Shown here: positions 29,603 through 39,322 of the stretch, piece by piece
How the letters are laid out: each line of letters starts with the position of its first letter
Position numbering within the stretch: position 1 is the stretch's first letter
NCBI GenBank assembly: GCA_009911035.1
Contig: QXWO01000020.1
Coordinates: 1 to 64,000, forward strand
DNA from: Lachnospiraceae bacterium
GTDB lineage: Bacteria > Bacillota > Clostridia > Lachnospirales > Lachnospiraceae
DNA: 64,000 bases
Direction of reading: 5' to 3'
Notes under the pieces: model-generated
Database searches by the model: none
What the model was told of the DNA's origin: nothing
What the model saw: only the letters and a program-made list of their open reading frames with translations
Position numbers and translations under genes: made by a program

Positions 29603-30723
29603 TTGACCAGAATATGAAACAAAAAGAATTGAAATACGTAAAGCTAATGGAAGATTTAAAAGAAAAAATATTATCCGGGGAAATCCAGACAGGGGATAAG
29701 CTTCCTTCAGAAAATGAATTGTCTTCCCAATACCAAATCAGCAGGCAGACTGTCCGCAAGGCTCTATCTATTCTGGAAAATGCAGGGTATGTCTATGCAG
29801 AACACGGCAGAGGGACTTTTTGCTGTGAACCGGTGCATCACAGCAGAAAATCAAAAAATATTGCGGTGGTGACTACTTATCTGTCGGACTATATTTTTCC
29901 CAGGGTCATACAGGGCATAGACACCATATTGACAAGAGAAGGCTACAGCATCATATTAAAAAATACAAAAAATTCCAGAAGTCAGGAAGCAAAATGTCTG
30001 GAAGAACTTTTGCAGAAGGATATAGACGGTATTATTATAGAGCCAAGTAAAAGCCAGATTTACTGCAATCATATGAATCTGTACCATAAACTGGACGAAT
30101 ATGAAATACCTTATGTTTTTATACAGGGCTGTTTTTCAAAGATGAAGCATAAACCGCAGGTCCTTATGGATGACTGTAAGGGTGGTTACCTGATAACTAA
30201 ATATTTAATAGATACAGGGCATAAAAATATTATAGGGGTTTTTAAATCTGATGACATACAGGGCCAGAACAGGCATAAAGGATATGTTATGGCTTTACAG
30301 GAGGCAGGGATTTATTACGATCCTGACAAAATAGTCTGGTTTTATACGGAAGACAGGAAAATCCATCCCTATGAAAGTATTTATCAGATGGCAGTAAATC
30401 AATCTTCTATGGACGCAATAGTGTGTTATAACGATCAGATTGCCCTTAAAGTGGTACAGGCGCTTAACGATGCAGGTCTTAAAGTTCCTGAGGATATTTC
30501 TGTTACAGGATATGATAATTCTTATATGGCGAGAAATAACGGATTTCATTTAACAACAATTGTTCATCCACAGGAAAAGTTAGGGGAAATGGCGGCAGAG
30601 CTTCTGCTGAAACTGATTGATAATAAAGTTGGAAATGACTGTGAAAAAAAGATACTCATTCATCCCGAAATAGTAATAGGAAATTCCTGCGTTTCAAGAA
30701 GTAAAGATAATAAAATTTTGTAA
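29599..30723 (+). CDS. araR: GntR/LacI-type transcriptional repressor, AraR-like
   Basis: A 374-residue regulator with an N-terminal GntR winged helix (about 10-75; LPSENELSSQYQISRQTVRKALSILENAGYV) joined to a periplasmic-binding-protein-like sensor domain (about 85-360). This fusion defines AraR, which releases its operators on binding L-arabinose. The araA-kinase-araD genes follow directly, and a palindrome at 30729-30754 overlaps their likely promoter. It is coupled to the lipoprotein gene by an ATGA overlap. The ligand is inferred from the neighbours. Confidence 0.87.
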   Translation: MIDQNMKQKELKYVKLMEDLKEKILSGEIQTGDKLPSENELSSQYQISRQTVRKALSILENAGYVYAEHGRGTFCCEPVHHSRKSKNIAVVTTYLSDYIFPRVIQGIDTILTREGYSIILKNTKNSRSQEAKCLEELLQKDIDGIIIEPSKSQIYCNHMNLYHKLDEYEIPYVFIQGCFSKMKHKPQVLMDDCKGGYLITKYLIDTGHKNIIGVFKSDDIQGQNRHKGYVMALQEAGIYYDPDKIVWFYTEDRKIHPYESIYQMAVNQSSMDAIVCYNDQIALKVVQALNDAGLKVPEDISVTGYDNSYMARNNGFHLTTIVHPQEKLGEMAAELLLKLIDNKVGNDCEKKILIHPEIVIGNSCVSRSKDNKIL

Positions 30724-30728
30724 AAAAC

Positions 30729-30759
30729 AACTTGTATTTATAAGCATACAAGTTATACC
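30729..30759 (+). promoter_or_regulatory. Putative AraR operator overlapping the araA promoter
   Basis: AACTTGTAT (30729-30737) and ATACAAGTT (30746-30754) are a perfect 9-bp inverted repeat eight bases apart. A possible promoter, TTGTAT (30732-30737) with TATACC (30754-30759) and a 16-base spacer, lies within it. The TTGTA/TACAA halves recall the Bacillus AraR operator, but the halves are set further apart. A weak terminator is the alternative reading. Confidence 0.55.
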
Positions 30760-30821
30760 ATTTACTTATAGGAAGATACGTAAAAAATATTTAAAAGTAT
30801 CACATTTTAGGAGGTATTTGT

Positions 30822-32318
30822 ATGCTACAGAAAAAAGAGTACAAGTTTTGGTTCTGTACAGGTTCACAGGATTTATACGGGGATGAATGTTTAAGCAAAG
30901 TTGCAGAACATTCAAAGAGAATTGTGGAGGGATTAAACGATTCAGGCATCCTTCCTTATGAAGTGGTATGGAAACCCACTTTGATTACAAATGAACTTAT
31001 TCGTAAGACATTTAATGAAGCAAATCTGGACGATACATGTGCCGGCGTTATTACATGGATGCACACCTTTTCCCCGGCAAAATCATGGATATTGGGATTG
31101 CAGGAATTCAGAAAGCCGCTTCTACATTTACATACACAATTTAACGAACAGCTCCCCTACGATACGATTGACATGGATTTCATGAATGAGAACCAGTCAG
31201 CACATGGGGACCGTGAATATGGACACATTGTAAGCAGAATGCGCATAGAGAGAAAAGTGGTTGTGGGACACTGGGCAGATACGGTGGTTGCAGAAAAAAT
31301 TGCCATGTGGATGAGAACCGCAGTGGGAATTATAGAGAGCAGCCATATCCGTGTTATGCGTGTGGCCGATAATATGCGCAATGTTGCTGTCACAGAAGGA
31401 GATAAAGTAGAGGCCCAGATCAAGTTTGGCTGGGAAGTGGATGCTTATCCTGTCAATGAAATTGCAGACAGCGTAAATGCAGTTTCCGAATCAGATGTAA
31501 ATGATCTTGTGGAAGAATACTATGATAAGTATGATATTCTCCTTGAAGGAAGAGATCCGGAAGAATTTAAGAAACATGTGGCAGTTCAGGCTCAGATTGA
31601 AATTGGATTTGAACGGTTTCTGGAAGAAAAGAATTATCAGGCTATTGTCACCCATTTCGGGGATCTGGGCGCTTTAAAACAGCTTCCCGGGCTTGCCATA
31701 CAAAGACTTATGGAAAAAGGTTATGGATTCGGTGCGGAAGGCGACTGGAAGGTTGCAGCCATGGTACGCCTTATGAAAATCATGACATCCGATTTAAAGA
31801 ATCCAAAAGGAACATCCATGCTGGAAGATTATACCTACAATTTTGTGAAGGGAAAAGAAGGTATCTTACAGGCACATATGCTTGAAATATGTCCGTCTAT
31901 TTCAGAAGGTCCTATAAGCATTAAATGCCAGCATTTAAGTATGGGAGACAGAGAAGATCCTGCAAGGCTTGTATTTAATTCCAAGACAGGCCATGGAATT
32001 GCCACATCCCTGATTGATTTAGGCAACAGATTCCGTCTGATTATCAATGATGTGGAATGCAAAAAAGTCGAAAAGGCTATGCCCCACCTCCCTGTTGCAA
32101 ATAATTTCTGGACACCTGAACCGGATATGTATACAGGTGCGGAAGCATGGATACTTGCAGGAGGCGCACACCATACGGCATTTACCTATGACCTTACGGC
32201 GGACCAGATGGGTGACTGGGCAAATGCAATGGGGATAGAAGCAGTTTATATTGATAAAGATACGAAGATACGTGATTTTAAGAAGGATCTTATGCTGGGT
32301 GAAATATTCTTTAGGTAA
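30822..32318 (+). CDS. araA: L-arabinose isomerase
   Basis: Converts L-arabinose to L-ribulose, using Mn2+. The 498-residue length is standard, as is the opening EYKFWFCTGSQDLYG. Family segments include WMHTFSPAKSWI, the metal-binding region GFGAEGDWKVAAMVR and HMLEICPSISEGPI, and the C-terminal His-rich GGAHHTAFTYDL. A clear GGAGG ribosome site precedes the ATG by eight bases. It heads the catabolic operon with the kinase and epimerase. Confidence 0.97.
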   Translation: MLQKKEYKFWFCTGSQDLYGDECLSKVAEHSKRIVEGLNDSGILPYEVVWKPTLITNELIRKTFNEANLDDTCAGVITWMHTFSPAKSWILGLQEFRKPLLHLHTQFNEQLPYDTIDMDFMNENQSAHGDREYGHIVSRMRIERKVVVGHWADTVVAEKIAMWMRTAVGIIESSHIRVMRVADNMRNVAVTEGDKVEAQIKFGWEVDAYPVNEIADSVNAVSESDVNDLVEEYYDKYDILLEGRDPEEFKKHVAVQAQIEIGFERFLEEKNYQAIVTHFGDLGALKQLPGLAIQRLMEKGYGFGAEGDWKVAAMVRLMKIMTSDLKNPKGTSMLEDYTYNFVKGKEGILQAHMLEICPSISEGPISIKCQHLSMGDREDPARLVFNSKTGHGIATSLIDLGNRFRLIINDVECKKVEKAMPHLPVANNFWTPEPDMYTGAEAWILAGGAHHTAFTYDLTADQMGDWANAMGIEAVYIDKDTKIRDFKKDLMLGEIFFR

Positions 32319-32341
32319 AAGTTTAGATAAGGAGAAAAGGT

Positions 32342-33937
32342 ATGGACAAAAAATTATTGATTGAACAGGGTAAAACATCACTTGGAATTGAACTGGGTTC
32401 AACCAGGATCAAAGCCGTACTGATTGATAAGAAAGGTACACCTTTAGCATCAGGAAGTTATGAATGGGAAAATCAGTATATCAGCGGAATATGGACTTAT
32501 TCTCTGGAGGAAGTATGGAAGGGGATACAGGGATGCTATCAGGATTTGCTTAAAGATGTAAAGGAAAAATATGATACAGTCATTAAAAAGACAGATTCCA
32601 TCGGATTTTCAGCAATGATGCACGGCTATCTGGTATTTGATAAGGAAGAAAACCTGTTAGTTCCATTCAGAACATGGAGAAACACAATTACGGAAGAAGC
32701 AGCGTCAAAACTGACAGAGGAGTTTCAGTATAATATACCCCAGAGATGGAGCATCGCCCATTTATACCAGGCTGTATTAAATAAAGAGGAGCACGTAAAG
32801 GATATTTCATTTATAAATACTCTGGCCGGATATGTTCATTATAAGCTTACCGGAAGTAAAGCCCTTGGGGTTGGGGATGCTTCCGGCATGTTCCCTATTG
32901 ACATTAAAACAGGTGATTTTGATGAAAATATGGTAAGTAAATTTGATCATCTGGTAAGCGGGGAAAATTTCCCCTGGAAACTGCGGGATATCCTGCCGGA
33001 GGTAATGACGGCAGGACAACAGGCAGGGCAGCTTACCGAAGAAGGTGCAGCTTTGCTTGATACCAGCGGAAATCTTGAGGCAGGCATTTTCCTCTGCCCT
33101 CCTGAAGGTGATGCAGGTACCGGAATGACGGCTACCAACAGCGTAGCCCAAAGGACAGGAAATGTTTCCGCCGGAACAAGTGTGTTTGCCATGATCGTAC
33201 TGGAGAAAGAACTGACAAAAGTTTATCCCCAGATCGACCTTGTAACAACCCCGGAGGGTGCTTTAGTTGCTATGGTTCACTGCAATAATTGTACTTCCGA
33301 CTTAAATGCATGGGTGAATATTTTTGATGAATTTGCTCAGAGTATAGGTGTGCAGATAGATAAAAATAAATTGTTTTCTGTATTATATAACAAAGCCCTG
33401 GAAGGCGATGCAGACTGCGGCGGTTTAGTTTCTTACAATTATTTTTCCGGCGAGCCTGTGACAGGATTTGATGAGGGGGCACCTTTATTTGTAAGAAAAG
33501 CAGAAGATAAGTTTAGCCTTGCAAACTTTATGAGGGTACATCTGTATTCGTCCCTTGCAGCTTTAAAGGCAGGACTTGATTTACTATTCAAAGAAGAATC
33601 AGTGGTGGTGGATGAGATGTTTGGCCACGGCGGATTATTTAAAACCAGAGGCGTCGGCCAGAGGATTGCGGCAGCAGCCATGAATACGCCTGTATCCGTG
33701 ATGGAGACAGCAGGAGAAGGTGGCGCATGGGGAATTGCGTTGCTGGCTTTATATATGAGTGATAAAGAACAAGGTGAATCTTTAGGAAATTATCTGGATC
33801 GGAAAATATTTGAAGGGGACCATGGAAGCAGGATGGAACCCGATGCAGGAGATGTGGCCGGATTTGATAAATTTATGCAGCGCTATATGGAAGGACTTTC
33901 CATCGAACATGCGGCAGTTGATTCCCTTAAGGCATAG
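32342..33937 (+). CDS. araB: FGGY-family sugar kinase, probable L-ribulokinase
   Basis: Probably phosphorylates L-ribulose to L-ribulose 5-phosphate, given its place between araA and araD. The 531-residue protein has the two actin-like halves of FGGY kinases: [15 protein letters not shown] near residue 17 (phosphate loop), catalytic-Asp region [26 protein letters not shown] and the late [20 protein letters not shown]. It differs from the E. coli AraB type and is closer in pattern to the xylulokinase-like kinases of clostridial arabinose operons, so the exact pentulose is inferred from context. Confidence 0.85.
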   Translation: MDKKLLIEQGKTSLGIELGSTRIKAVLIDKKGTPLASGSYEWENQYISGIWTYSLEEVWKGIQGCYQDLLKDVKEKYDTVIKKTDSIGFSAMMHGYLVFDKEENLLVPFRTWRNTITEEAASKLTEEFQYNIPQRWSIAHLYQAVLNKEEHVKDISFINTLAGYVHYKLTGSKALGVGDASGMFPIDIKTGDFDENMVSKFDHLVSGENFPWKLRDILPEVMTAGQQAGQLTEEGAALLDTSGNLEAGIFLCPPEGDAGTGMTATNSVAQRTGNVSAGTSVFAMIVLEKELTKVYPQIDLVTTPEGALVAMVHCNNCTSDLNAWVNIFDEFAQSIGVQIDKNKLFSVLYNKALEGDADCGGLVSYNYFSGEPVTGFDEGAPLFVRKAEDKFSLANFMRVHLYSSLAALKAGLDLLFKEESVVVDEMFGHGGLFKTRGVGQRIAAAAMNTPVSVMETAGEGGAWGIALLALYMSDKEQGESLGNYLDRKIFEGDHGSRMEPDAGDVAGFDKFMQRYMEGLSIEHAAVDSLKA

Positions 33938-33973
33938 TAATTAAAGGTGAAAAGGTAAGAGGTAAAATAGATT

Positions 33974-34666
33974 ATGTTAGAAGAACTCAAGAAACAGGTA
34001 TATGAAGCAAATATGAAACTTCCTAAACACGGTCTTGTGACCTTTACATGGGGAAATGTGAGCGGTATTGACAGAAAAAGTGGTCTGTTCGTCATTAAAC
34101 CCAGTGGTGTGGATTATGATGAGCTGGTTCCTGAAGATATGGTGGTCATGGATTTGGATGGTAACAGGGTGGAAGGGAATTATAAGCCCTCTTCTGATAC
34201 AGCAACCCATTTAGAGCTTTATAAAGCGTTTCCTGCAATCGGCGGTATTGTGCACACCCATTCTTCCTATGCTACAAGCTGGGCACAGGCAGGAAGGAGC
34301 ATCCCCTGTTATGGAACCACCCATGCAGATTATATTTATGGGGAGGTACCCTGCCTTAGATGTTTAAATAAAGAAGAAATTGAGGAAGCCTATGAGGAAA
34401 ACACAGGCCATCTGATAGTAAGTGAATTTAAGCGTTTAAATAAAGACCCCATGGCGGTTACGGCAGTCCTTTGTAAAAACCACGGCCCTTTTGCGTGGGG
34501 AAAAAATGCCATGGATGCGGTACATAATGCAGTGGTACTTGAGGAAGTGGCAAAAATGGCATACCGGACGGAAATTATTAATCCAAAAGCAGTTCCTGCG
34601 CCTTCTGAACTCCAAGATAAACATTATTTCAGAAAACATGGCGCTAATGCCTATTACGGCCAGTAA
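33974..34666 (+). CDS. araD: L-ribulose-5-phosphate 4-epimerase
   Basis: Turns L-ribulose 5-phosphate into D-xylulose 5-phosphate, which enters the pentose phosphate or phosphoketolase route. The 230-residue class II aldolase-fold protein has the zinc ligands in [16 protein letters not shown] (about 93-108) and a later His in [13 protein letters not shown], with substrate loop [10 protein letters not shown]. It is the last gene of the operon and is followed by a long bidirectional terminator. Confidence 0.96.
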   Translation: MLEELKKQVYEANMKLPKHGLVTFTWGNVSGIDRKSGLFVIKPSGVDYDELVPEDMVVMDLDGNRVEGNYKPSSDTATHLELYKAFPAIGGIVHTHSSYATSWAQAGRSIPCYGTTHADYIYGEVPCLRCLNKEEIEEAYEENTGHLIVSEFKRLNKDPMAVTAVLCKNHGPFAWGKNAMDAVHNAVVLEEVAKMAYRTEIINPKAVPAPSELQDKHYFRKHGANAYYGQ

Positions 34667-34704
34667 CAAAATACCAAAGGCTGCCGCATTTTGCAGGTCA
34701 GTCC

Positions 34705-34749
34705 AGTGAATAAAAAAGCAGCATTTTAAAAGCTGCTTTTTTATTCACT
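34705..34749. terminator. Terminator after araD, 18-bp perfect stem
   Basis: Arms at 34705-34722 and 34732-34749 are perfectly complementary around a nine-base loop. A and T runs inside the stem let it work in both directions. It isolates the ara operon from the two-component genes. Confidence 0.9.
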
Positions 34750-34868
34750 AAAGGGGAAAGCAGGGCGTGTGAGAGTTTATGGTGTTTTGCCATATAATCA
34801 TGGATGCTGGATGATTAAATTTATTAGAATATTTTGTAAATCAGATAAAAAATGATTCAGGAGAAGCT

Positions 34869-36494
34869 ATGCTAAAAGTTTTTTTGGTGGAAGATGAGTT
34901 TGTGGTGCGGCAGGGAATTAAAAATAATATTGACTGGAAATCCCATGGATATGATTTTTGCGGTGAAGCAGCCGACGGGGAACTGGCTTTCCCAATGATC
35001 CAGAAGTTAAAGCCGGATATTGTAATTACAGATATCAGAATGCCTTTTATGGATGGACTGGTTTTAAGCAGATTAATCAAAAAGGAACTCCCATGGGTGG
35101 AGATTATTATTTTATCTGGGTATGAAGAATTTGAATATGCGAAAGAAGGAATAAAAATTGGCATAGCCCAATATCTTTTAAAACCCATTAACGGGGAAGA
35201 ACTACTAAAAGAAGTGGATACGGTTTCTGAAAAAATAAGGGAAAGGCATAAAGAAAATGAAATAAGGGATAAATATATCAAAGAGATGGAAGAAAACTTT
35301 CTTAAAGAGCAAAAGGATTTATTCCAGTATCTGGTAACAGGCTCAAAATCCGCAGCACAATTATTGGAAATGGCGGACAGGCTGGATATTGATATTTCAG
35401 CCATGTGGTATAATATCGTTCTTATAAAAATACAGTCCACTTATCATGCTTATGAAGAATTTTCAAACAGTCTTATTGAAATAGAAGAAAAATTAAAAGA
35501 AATTGCAGATGAAGCCAGTTTATTAATGTTTGACAGAAATTTAGAAGGAAAAGCCCTTCTTTTTAAAGGAGACTCGAAAGAGGAAATAATAAAAATTCAA
35601 AATGGTTATTTGGACAAAATAAAGGATATGCTGATGGAATATGAGAATGTCCGTTATTTCGGGGGAATAGGAATACCTGTAAACCGTTTAGGAGAGCTGA
35701 CTGTTTCCTTTGAGAAAGCAAGCCATGCCTTTGCACACCGTTATCTTGTGAATGAAAGCCTTATTCTAAAAAGTGAAGAGATAGAGCAGGGTGTTTACAT
35801 AGAAAAAGAGAAATTTAATATCAGTAATGTTAATCCCAAACATATAGACAGAAATAAAATACGAGAATTTCTGAAAGTAGGGGACAAAGAGGAGGTTATT
35901 TATTTCGTAGATGAGTTTTTTAAAGATTTAGGAACAAACGTTATGAAATCCAATATGTTCCGGCAATATATTATAATGGATGCTTATTTTTGTGTTGCCG
36001 ATTTTCTGGAAGACATTAAAATTTCCAGAGATGAAATTGAAACCTTTGATGCTGATTCCGGCATTTTGCAGAGTGAAAAAACTGCTGTGAACTATATTGT
36101 AAGAATTATCAAAAAGGCCTTAGAATTGAGAGAAAAGACGGCAAGCAACCGATATGGGGATATTGTAGGTGAAGTAATGGATTATATTGAACAAAATTAT
36201 GCGGATGAAGAATTATCCTTAAATCTTCTGGCGTCCCATGTAAATTTTTCTCCTAATCACTTAAGTATGATTTTCAGTCAGCAGACGGGAAAGACACTTA
36301 TTAAGTATCTTACAGACTTTCGCATGAATAAGGCGAAAGAACTGCTCCGCTGTACAGGGAAAAGAAGCAGTTCTATTGCTATGGAAGTAGGTTACAGGGA
36401 TCCCCATTATTTTTCTTATCTGTTCAAAAAGACCCAGGGTATTACTCCAACACAGTACAGGGGAGGGAAGAATCTGGAATTGGGAGAAGAATAG
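34869..36494 (+). CDS. AraC-type response regulator (YesN family)
   Basis: A 541-residue regulator. The receiver domain carries acidic Glu8-Asp9, phospho-acceptor Asp55 (IVITDIRMPFMDG) and Lys near 105 (LLKPING). A long middle region (about 130-425) links to two AraC helix-turn-helix motifs at about 430-535 (LASHVNFSPNHLSMIFSQQTG; SIAMEVGYRDPHYFSYLFKKTQGITP). Such regulators bind direct repeats to switch on nearby sugar transporters; a 21-bp-spaced direct repeat upstream of the binding protein gene at 37951-37988 is a likely target. The sensor kinase gene begins at the next base after its stop. Confidence 0.93.
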   Translation: MLKVFLVEDEFVVRQGIKNNIDWKSHGYDFCGEAADGELAFPMIQKLKPDIVITDIRMPFMDGLVLSRLIKKELPWVEIIILSGYEEFEYAKEGIKIGIAQYLLKPINGEELLKEVDTVSEKIRERHKENEIRDKYIKEMEENFLKEQKDLFQYLVTGSKSAAQLLEMADRLDIDISAMWYNIVLIKIQSTYHAYEEFSNSLIEIEEKLKEIADEASLLMFDRNLEGKALLFKGDSKEEIIKIQNGYLDKIKDMLMEYENVRYFGGIGIPVNRLGELTVSFEKASHAFAHRYLVNESLILKSEEIEQGVYIEKEKFNISNVNPKHIDRNKIREFLKVGDKEEVIYFVDEFFKDLGTNVMKSNMFRQYIIMDAYFCVADFLEDIKISRDEIETFDADSGILQSEKTAVNYIVRIIKKALELREKTASNRYGDIVGEVMDYIEQNYADEELSLNLLASHVNFSPNHLSMIFSQQTGKTLIKYLTDFRMNKAKELLRCTGKRSSSIAMEVGYRDPHYFSYLFKKTQGITPTQYRGGKNLELGEE

Positions 36495-37943
36495 ATGAAA
36501 GATAAGATAAGGCAGTTATATAATAATTCTACACTTACTGCTAAAATCAGATATTCTTATCTGATTTTATTGGTACCCATCGCCCTGTTTGCGGCTGTAT
36601 GTTTTTATAACATTTGGATTATAAACAGAAATTATGAAAATATGATTAATTCAACAGCAGTTGCCAGTGAATTCAGCCTTGATTTTAAAAAAGATTTTGA
36701 TTATGAGACATATCTTTTGATTGTAGAGAATAAATCTATTGATGAATCAAAACTAGATGATATGTTAAATGAAGCAAGCCGGATCGTAAATGGGTTAGAA
36801 AAATTTACAGAGTCACAGGAAAATATGAACCGTTTGTTAAGTGTTAAAAAATATCTGAAAAATTTAGGTATTTATAAAGACAGAATAGAAGAAAACCTTA
36901 TGACGGGAAATAAATATGAGGAAAATATAGAAATTTGGGAAAATGACGTTCAAATAGTAACTTCCCTGATTCGGGAAACAATTTTCCAGTATATTTATTA
37001 TGAGATCAGTGACATCCAGCAGCTCCGCATCCAGTACCGGAATTTTTATATGGTGCTGGTAAGGTTTTTGATCATTACCTTTTCAGGTATTCTGGTTTTG
37101 GTAGTTCTTCTTTCTTATTATATACCGCTTAGCATTACACGTCCCATAAGGAAGCTAAGTGAAGTGACGGACCAGGTGGCAAAGGGCAATCTTACCGTGC
37201 GTTCCGATGTAAAGACAGGCATGGAAGTCAGCATCTTAAGCAATTCCCTTAATACCATGATTGACAAAATCAATGAACTGCTTGAACAGATTACAAAGGA
37301 ACAGGTCAGGCTTAGAAAGGCGGAATTTGAACTTCTGCAGTCCCAGATTAACCCTCATTTTCTTTATAATACTTTGGATGCCATTATATGGCTTGCAGAA
37401 GCTGGAGAACAGAAAAAAGTAGTCAGTATGGTGGGGAACCTTTCGGAATTTTTTAGGACTTCCTTAAATCAGGGCAAGGATATTATTTCAATAAGGGAAG
37501 AATTACAGCACGTGCGGAGTTATCTGGAAATCCAGCAGGTAAGATACCAGGATATTCTGAAATATGAAATACAGGTACCGAAAGAAATTAACAAATATAT
37601 GATTCCAAAGATTACGATTCAGCCTCTTGTGGAAAATGCCCTTTATCATGGAATTAAAAATAAAAGAGGGCCCGGAAGAATAACTGTGGGGGCAAAGAGA
37701 GAGGAAGAATATTTTGTAATTTTTATTGAAGATAATGGAATTGGCATAAATAAAGAGCGCCTTGAACAGGTCAGAAACAAAATTTTATATAAAACATCTG
37801 CGGAAAATGATATTTACGGGCTATATAATGTAAATGAGAGAATCAGGTTGAATTTTGGTGAAAAATACGGAATTTCAATTGAAAGTATTTATGGAGAAAA
37901 GACAACTGTAAGTATCATACTTCCCTATACAAGAGAAGGATAA
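36495..37943 (+). CDS. Sensor histidine kinase (YesM family)
   Basis: A 482-residue membrane kinase. Two membrane segments (about 21-44 and 185-212) enclose an extracellular sensor of roughly 140 residues that is mostly helical. A HAMP segment (SITRPIRKLSEVTDQVAKGN) leads to the His_kinase motif QSQINPHFLYNTLDAI with His288, and the ATPase domain with VENALYHGIKN and EDNGIGIN. It is the partner of the regulator upstream and may sense a sugar directly or through one of the two neighbouring binding proteins. Confidence 0.93.
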   Translation: MKDKIRQLYNNSTLTAKIRYSYLILLVPIALFAAVCFYNIWIINRNYENMINSTAVASEFSLDFKKDFDYETYLLIVENKSIDESKLDDMLNEASRIVNGLEKFTESQENMNRLLSVKKYLKNLGIYKDRIEENLMTGNKYEENIEIWENDVQIVTSLIRETIFQYIYYEISDIQQLRIQYRNFYMVLVRFLIITFSGILVLVVLLSYYIPLSITRPIRKLSEVTDQVAKGNLTVRSDVKTGMEVSILSNSLNTMIDKINELLEQITKEQVRLRKAEFELLQSQINPHFLYNTLDAIIWLAEAGEQKKVVSMVGNLSEFFRTSLNQGKDIISIREELQHVRSYLEIQQVRYQDILKYEIQVPKEINKYMIPKITIQPLVENALYHGIKNKRGPGRITVGAKREEEYFVIFIEDNGIGINKERLEQVRNKILYKTSAENDIYGLYNVNERIRLNFGEKYGISIESIYGEKTTVSIILPYTREG

Positions 37944-37950
37944 AATTAAT

Positions 37951-37988
37951 TTCATAAAAAAATCAACCGCATTCATAAAAAAATCAAC
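37951..37988 (+). repeat. Direct repeat, 21-bp spacing, probable activator site
   Basis: The 17-mer TTCATAAAAAAATCAAC occurs exactly at 37951-37967 and 37972-37988, so the start-to-start distance is 21 bases (two helical turns). AraC-type proteins typically bind such direct repeats, and the gene upstream encodes one. It lies about 140 bases before the binding-protein gene. Confidence 0.65.
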
Positions 37989-38011
37989 TATTTTTTCATA
38001 CAAATAAAAAT

Positions 38012-38032
38012 ATTAACTTTTGTAAAGTTAAT
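38012..38032. promoter_or_regulatory. 21-bp palindrome upstream of the sugar-binding protein gene
   Basis: ATTAACTTT and AAAGTTAAT flank TGT in a perfect palindrome, 23 bases beyond the direct repeats. It looks like the operator of a dimeric regulator; the loop of three is too tight for a terminator. Confidence 0.55.
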
Positions 38033-38124
38033 GTGAATGGATTAATAGATAAATGCACTGTAAGATAAATTTATAAAAGGAAGGAGTATTTCCTTTAAAA
38101 AATTATTTTATGGGAGGATTCATT

Positions 38125-39204
38125 ATGAAGAAGAAAGTTTTAGCAGCCATTATGGCAGCGACAATGGTACTTGGACTGGCAGCATGTGGCTCCAAAGAAG
38201 CAGCAGCGCCTGCGGAAGCTCCGAAAGAGGAAGCAGCAGCACCTGCACAGGAAGAAGAAGCACCTGCAGAAGCAGAGGAGGAGGCAGCGCCGGAAGAAGA
38301 AGCAGCGCCTGCAGAAGGTTCAGGAGAACTGATTAAAGTCGGCATCATCAACAACGATCCGAACGAGTCTGGATACCGTACAGCAAATGATAAAGATTTG
38401 AAAGCAATGTTTACAGAGGAAAACGGATACGAAGCATCTTTCGCTTACAGTAACAAGAATGATGAGCAGATTTCATCAGCACAGAAATTCATTCAGGACG
38501 GCGTTGATTATCTTCTTATTTCCGCAGCAGATACTGCAGGATGGGATTCTGTTTTAACAGATGCACAGAACGAAGGAATCAGGGTGATTTTGTTTGACCG
38601 TGTAATCGATGCTGATGAAAGCCTTTACGAGGCATCTATCGTTTCCGATATGGCAAAAGAAGGCGAAACAGCAGTTGAATGGTTAAAGGGACAGGGTCTT
38701 AGCGAGTATAACATTATCCATCTTCAGGGTGTTATGGGTTCTGCAGCACAGAAAGGACGCAGCGGCGCTCTTGATGCAGCAGTTGAATCCGAGGGATGGA
38801 AACTTGTTACCCAGCAGACAGCAGAGTGGAATGCTGAAAAGGCACAGCAGATTGTTCAGTCCGTTATTGATTCAGGAGAATCTTTCAACGTAATTTATGC
38901 AGAGAACGATGACATGGCCAAAGGTGCAGTGGCAGCTCTTGACAAAGCAAATATTTCCCACGGCGTAGGTAAAGATGTTGTTATTATGGGATTTGACTGC
39001 AATAAGTGGGCATTGGAAGAACTGCTTAAGCAGAATTGGAATTACGATGGACAGTGTAATCCTTTCCAGTCTTCTTACATTGATGAAATCATCAAGACAA
39101 TCCAGGGCGGCGGATCACCTGCACAGAAGACCATCATTATGGATGAAAAGGGATTTGATGCAACAGAAATTACTCAGGAAGATGTAGACAATTTCGGCAT
39201 CTAA
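38125..39204 (+). CDS. Sugar ABC transporter substrate-binding lipoprotein
   Basis: A 359-residue lipoprotein (lipobox LGLAAC, Cys21) of the ribose/galactofuranose-binding family. After the lipid anchor comes an Ala/Glu/Pro-rich linker of about 50 residues that would hold the protein away from the membrane. The binding domain starts near residue 75 (IKVGIINNDPNESG) and ends with the pattern CNPFQSSYIDEIIKTIQGG, close to YtfQ-type proteins. The ATG at 38125 is chosen for the GGGAGG seven bases upstream. It is the first gene of the transporter operon; a hairpin follows it, which usually gives extra binding protein over the other parts. Confidence 0.92.
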   Translation: MKKKVLAAIMAATMVLGLAACGSKEAAAPAEAPKEEAAAPAQEEEAPAEAEEEAAPEEEAAPAEGSGELIKVGIINNDPNESGYRTANDKDLKAMFTEENGYEASFAYSNKNDEQISSAQKFIQDGVDYLLISAADTAGWDSVLTDAQNEGIRVILFDRVIDADESLYEASIVSDMAKEGETAVEWLKGQGLSEYNIIHLQGVMGSAAQKGRSGALDAAVESEGWKLVTQQTAEWNAEKAQQIVQSVIDSGESFNVIYAENDDMAKGAVAALDKANISHGVGKDVVIMGFDCNKWALEELLKQNWNYDGQCNPFQSSYIDEIIKTIQGGGSPAQKTIIMDEKGFDATEITQEDVDNFGI

Positions 39205-39249
39205 TTAAAGAACATAATATGAAATTTTAGTTTTCAAATCATAAATAAA

Positions 39250-39300
39250 AAGCGCGGCGCAGCGGAAATAAAAATCGTACGTTTGCTCCGCGCTTATTTT
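39250..39300 (+). terminator. Hairpin between binding protein and ATPase genes
   Basis: AAGCGCGG (39250-39257) pairs with CCGCGCTT (39288-39295), then ATTTT. It probably ends or slows part of the transcripts, so the binding protein is made in excess. Confidence 0.7.
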
Positions 39301-39322
39301 CTAAAAAGGGGTGAATGAACTG

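Noticed and set aside
38125-38340. Low-complexity Ala/Glu/Pro coding stretch as a sequencing artefact or slippage tract
   Set aside because: The frame is intact and such linkers are common after the lipid anchor of clostridial binding proteins.
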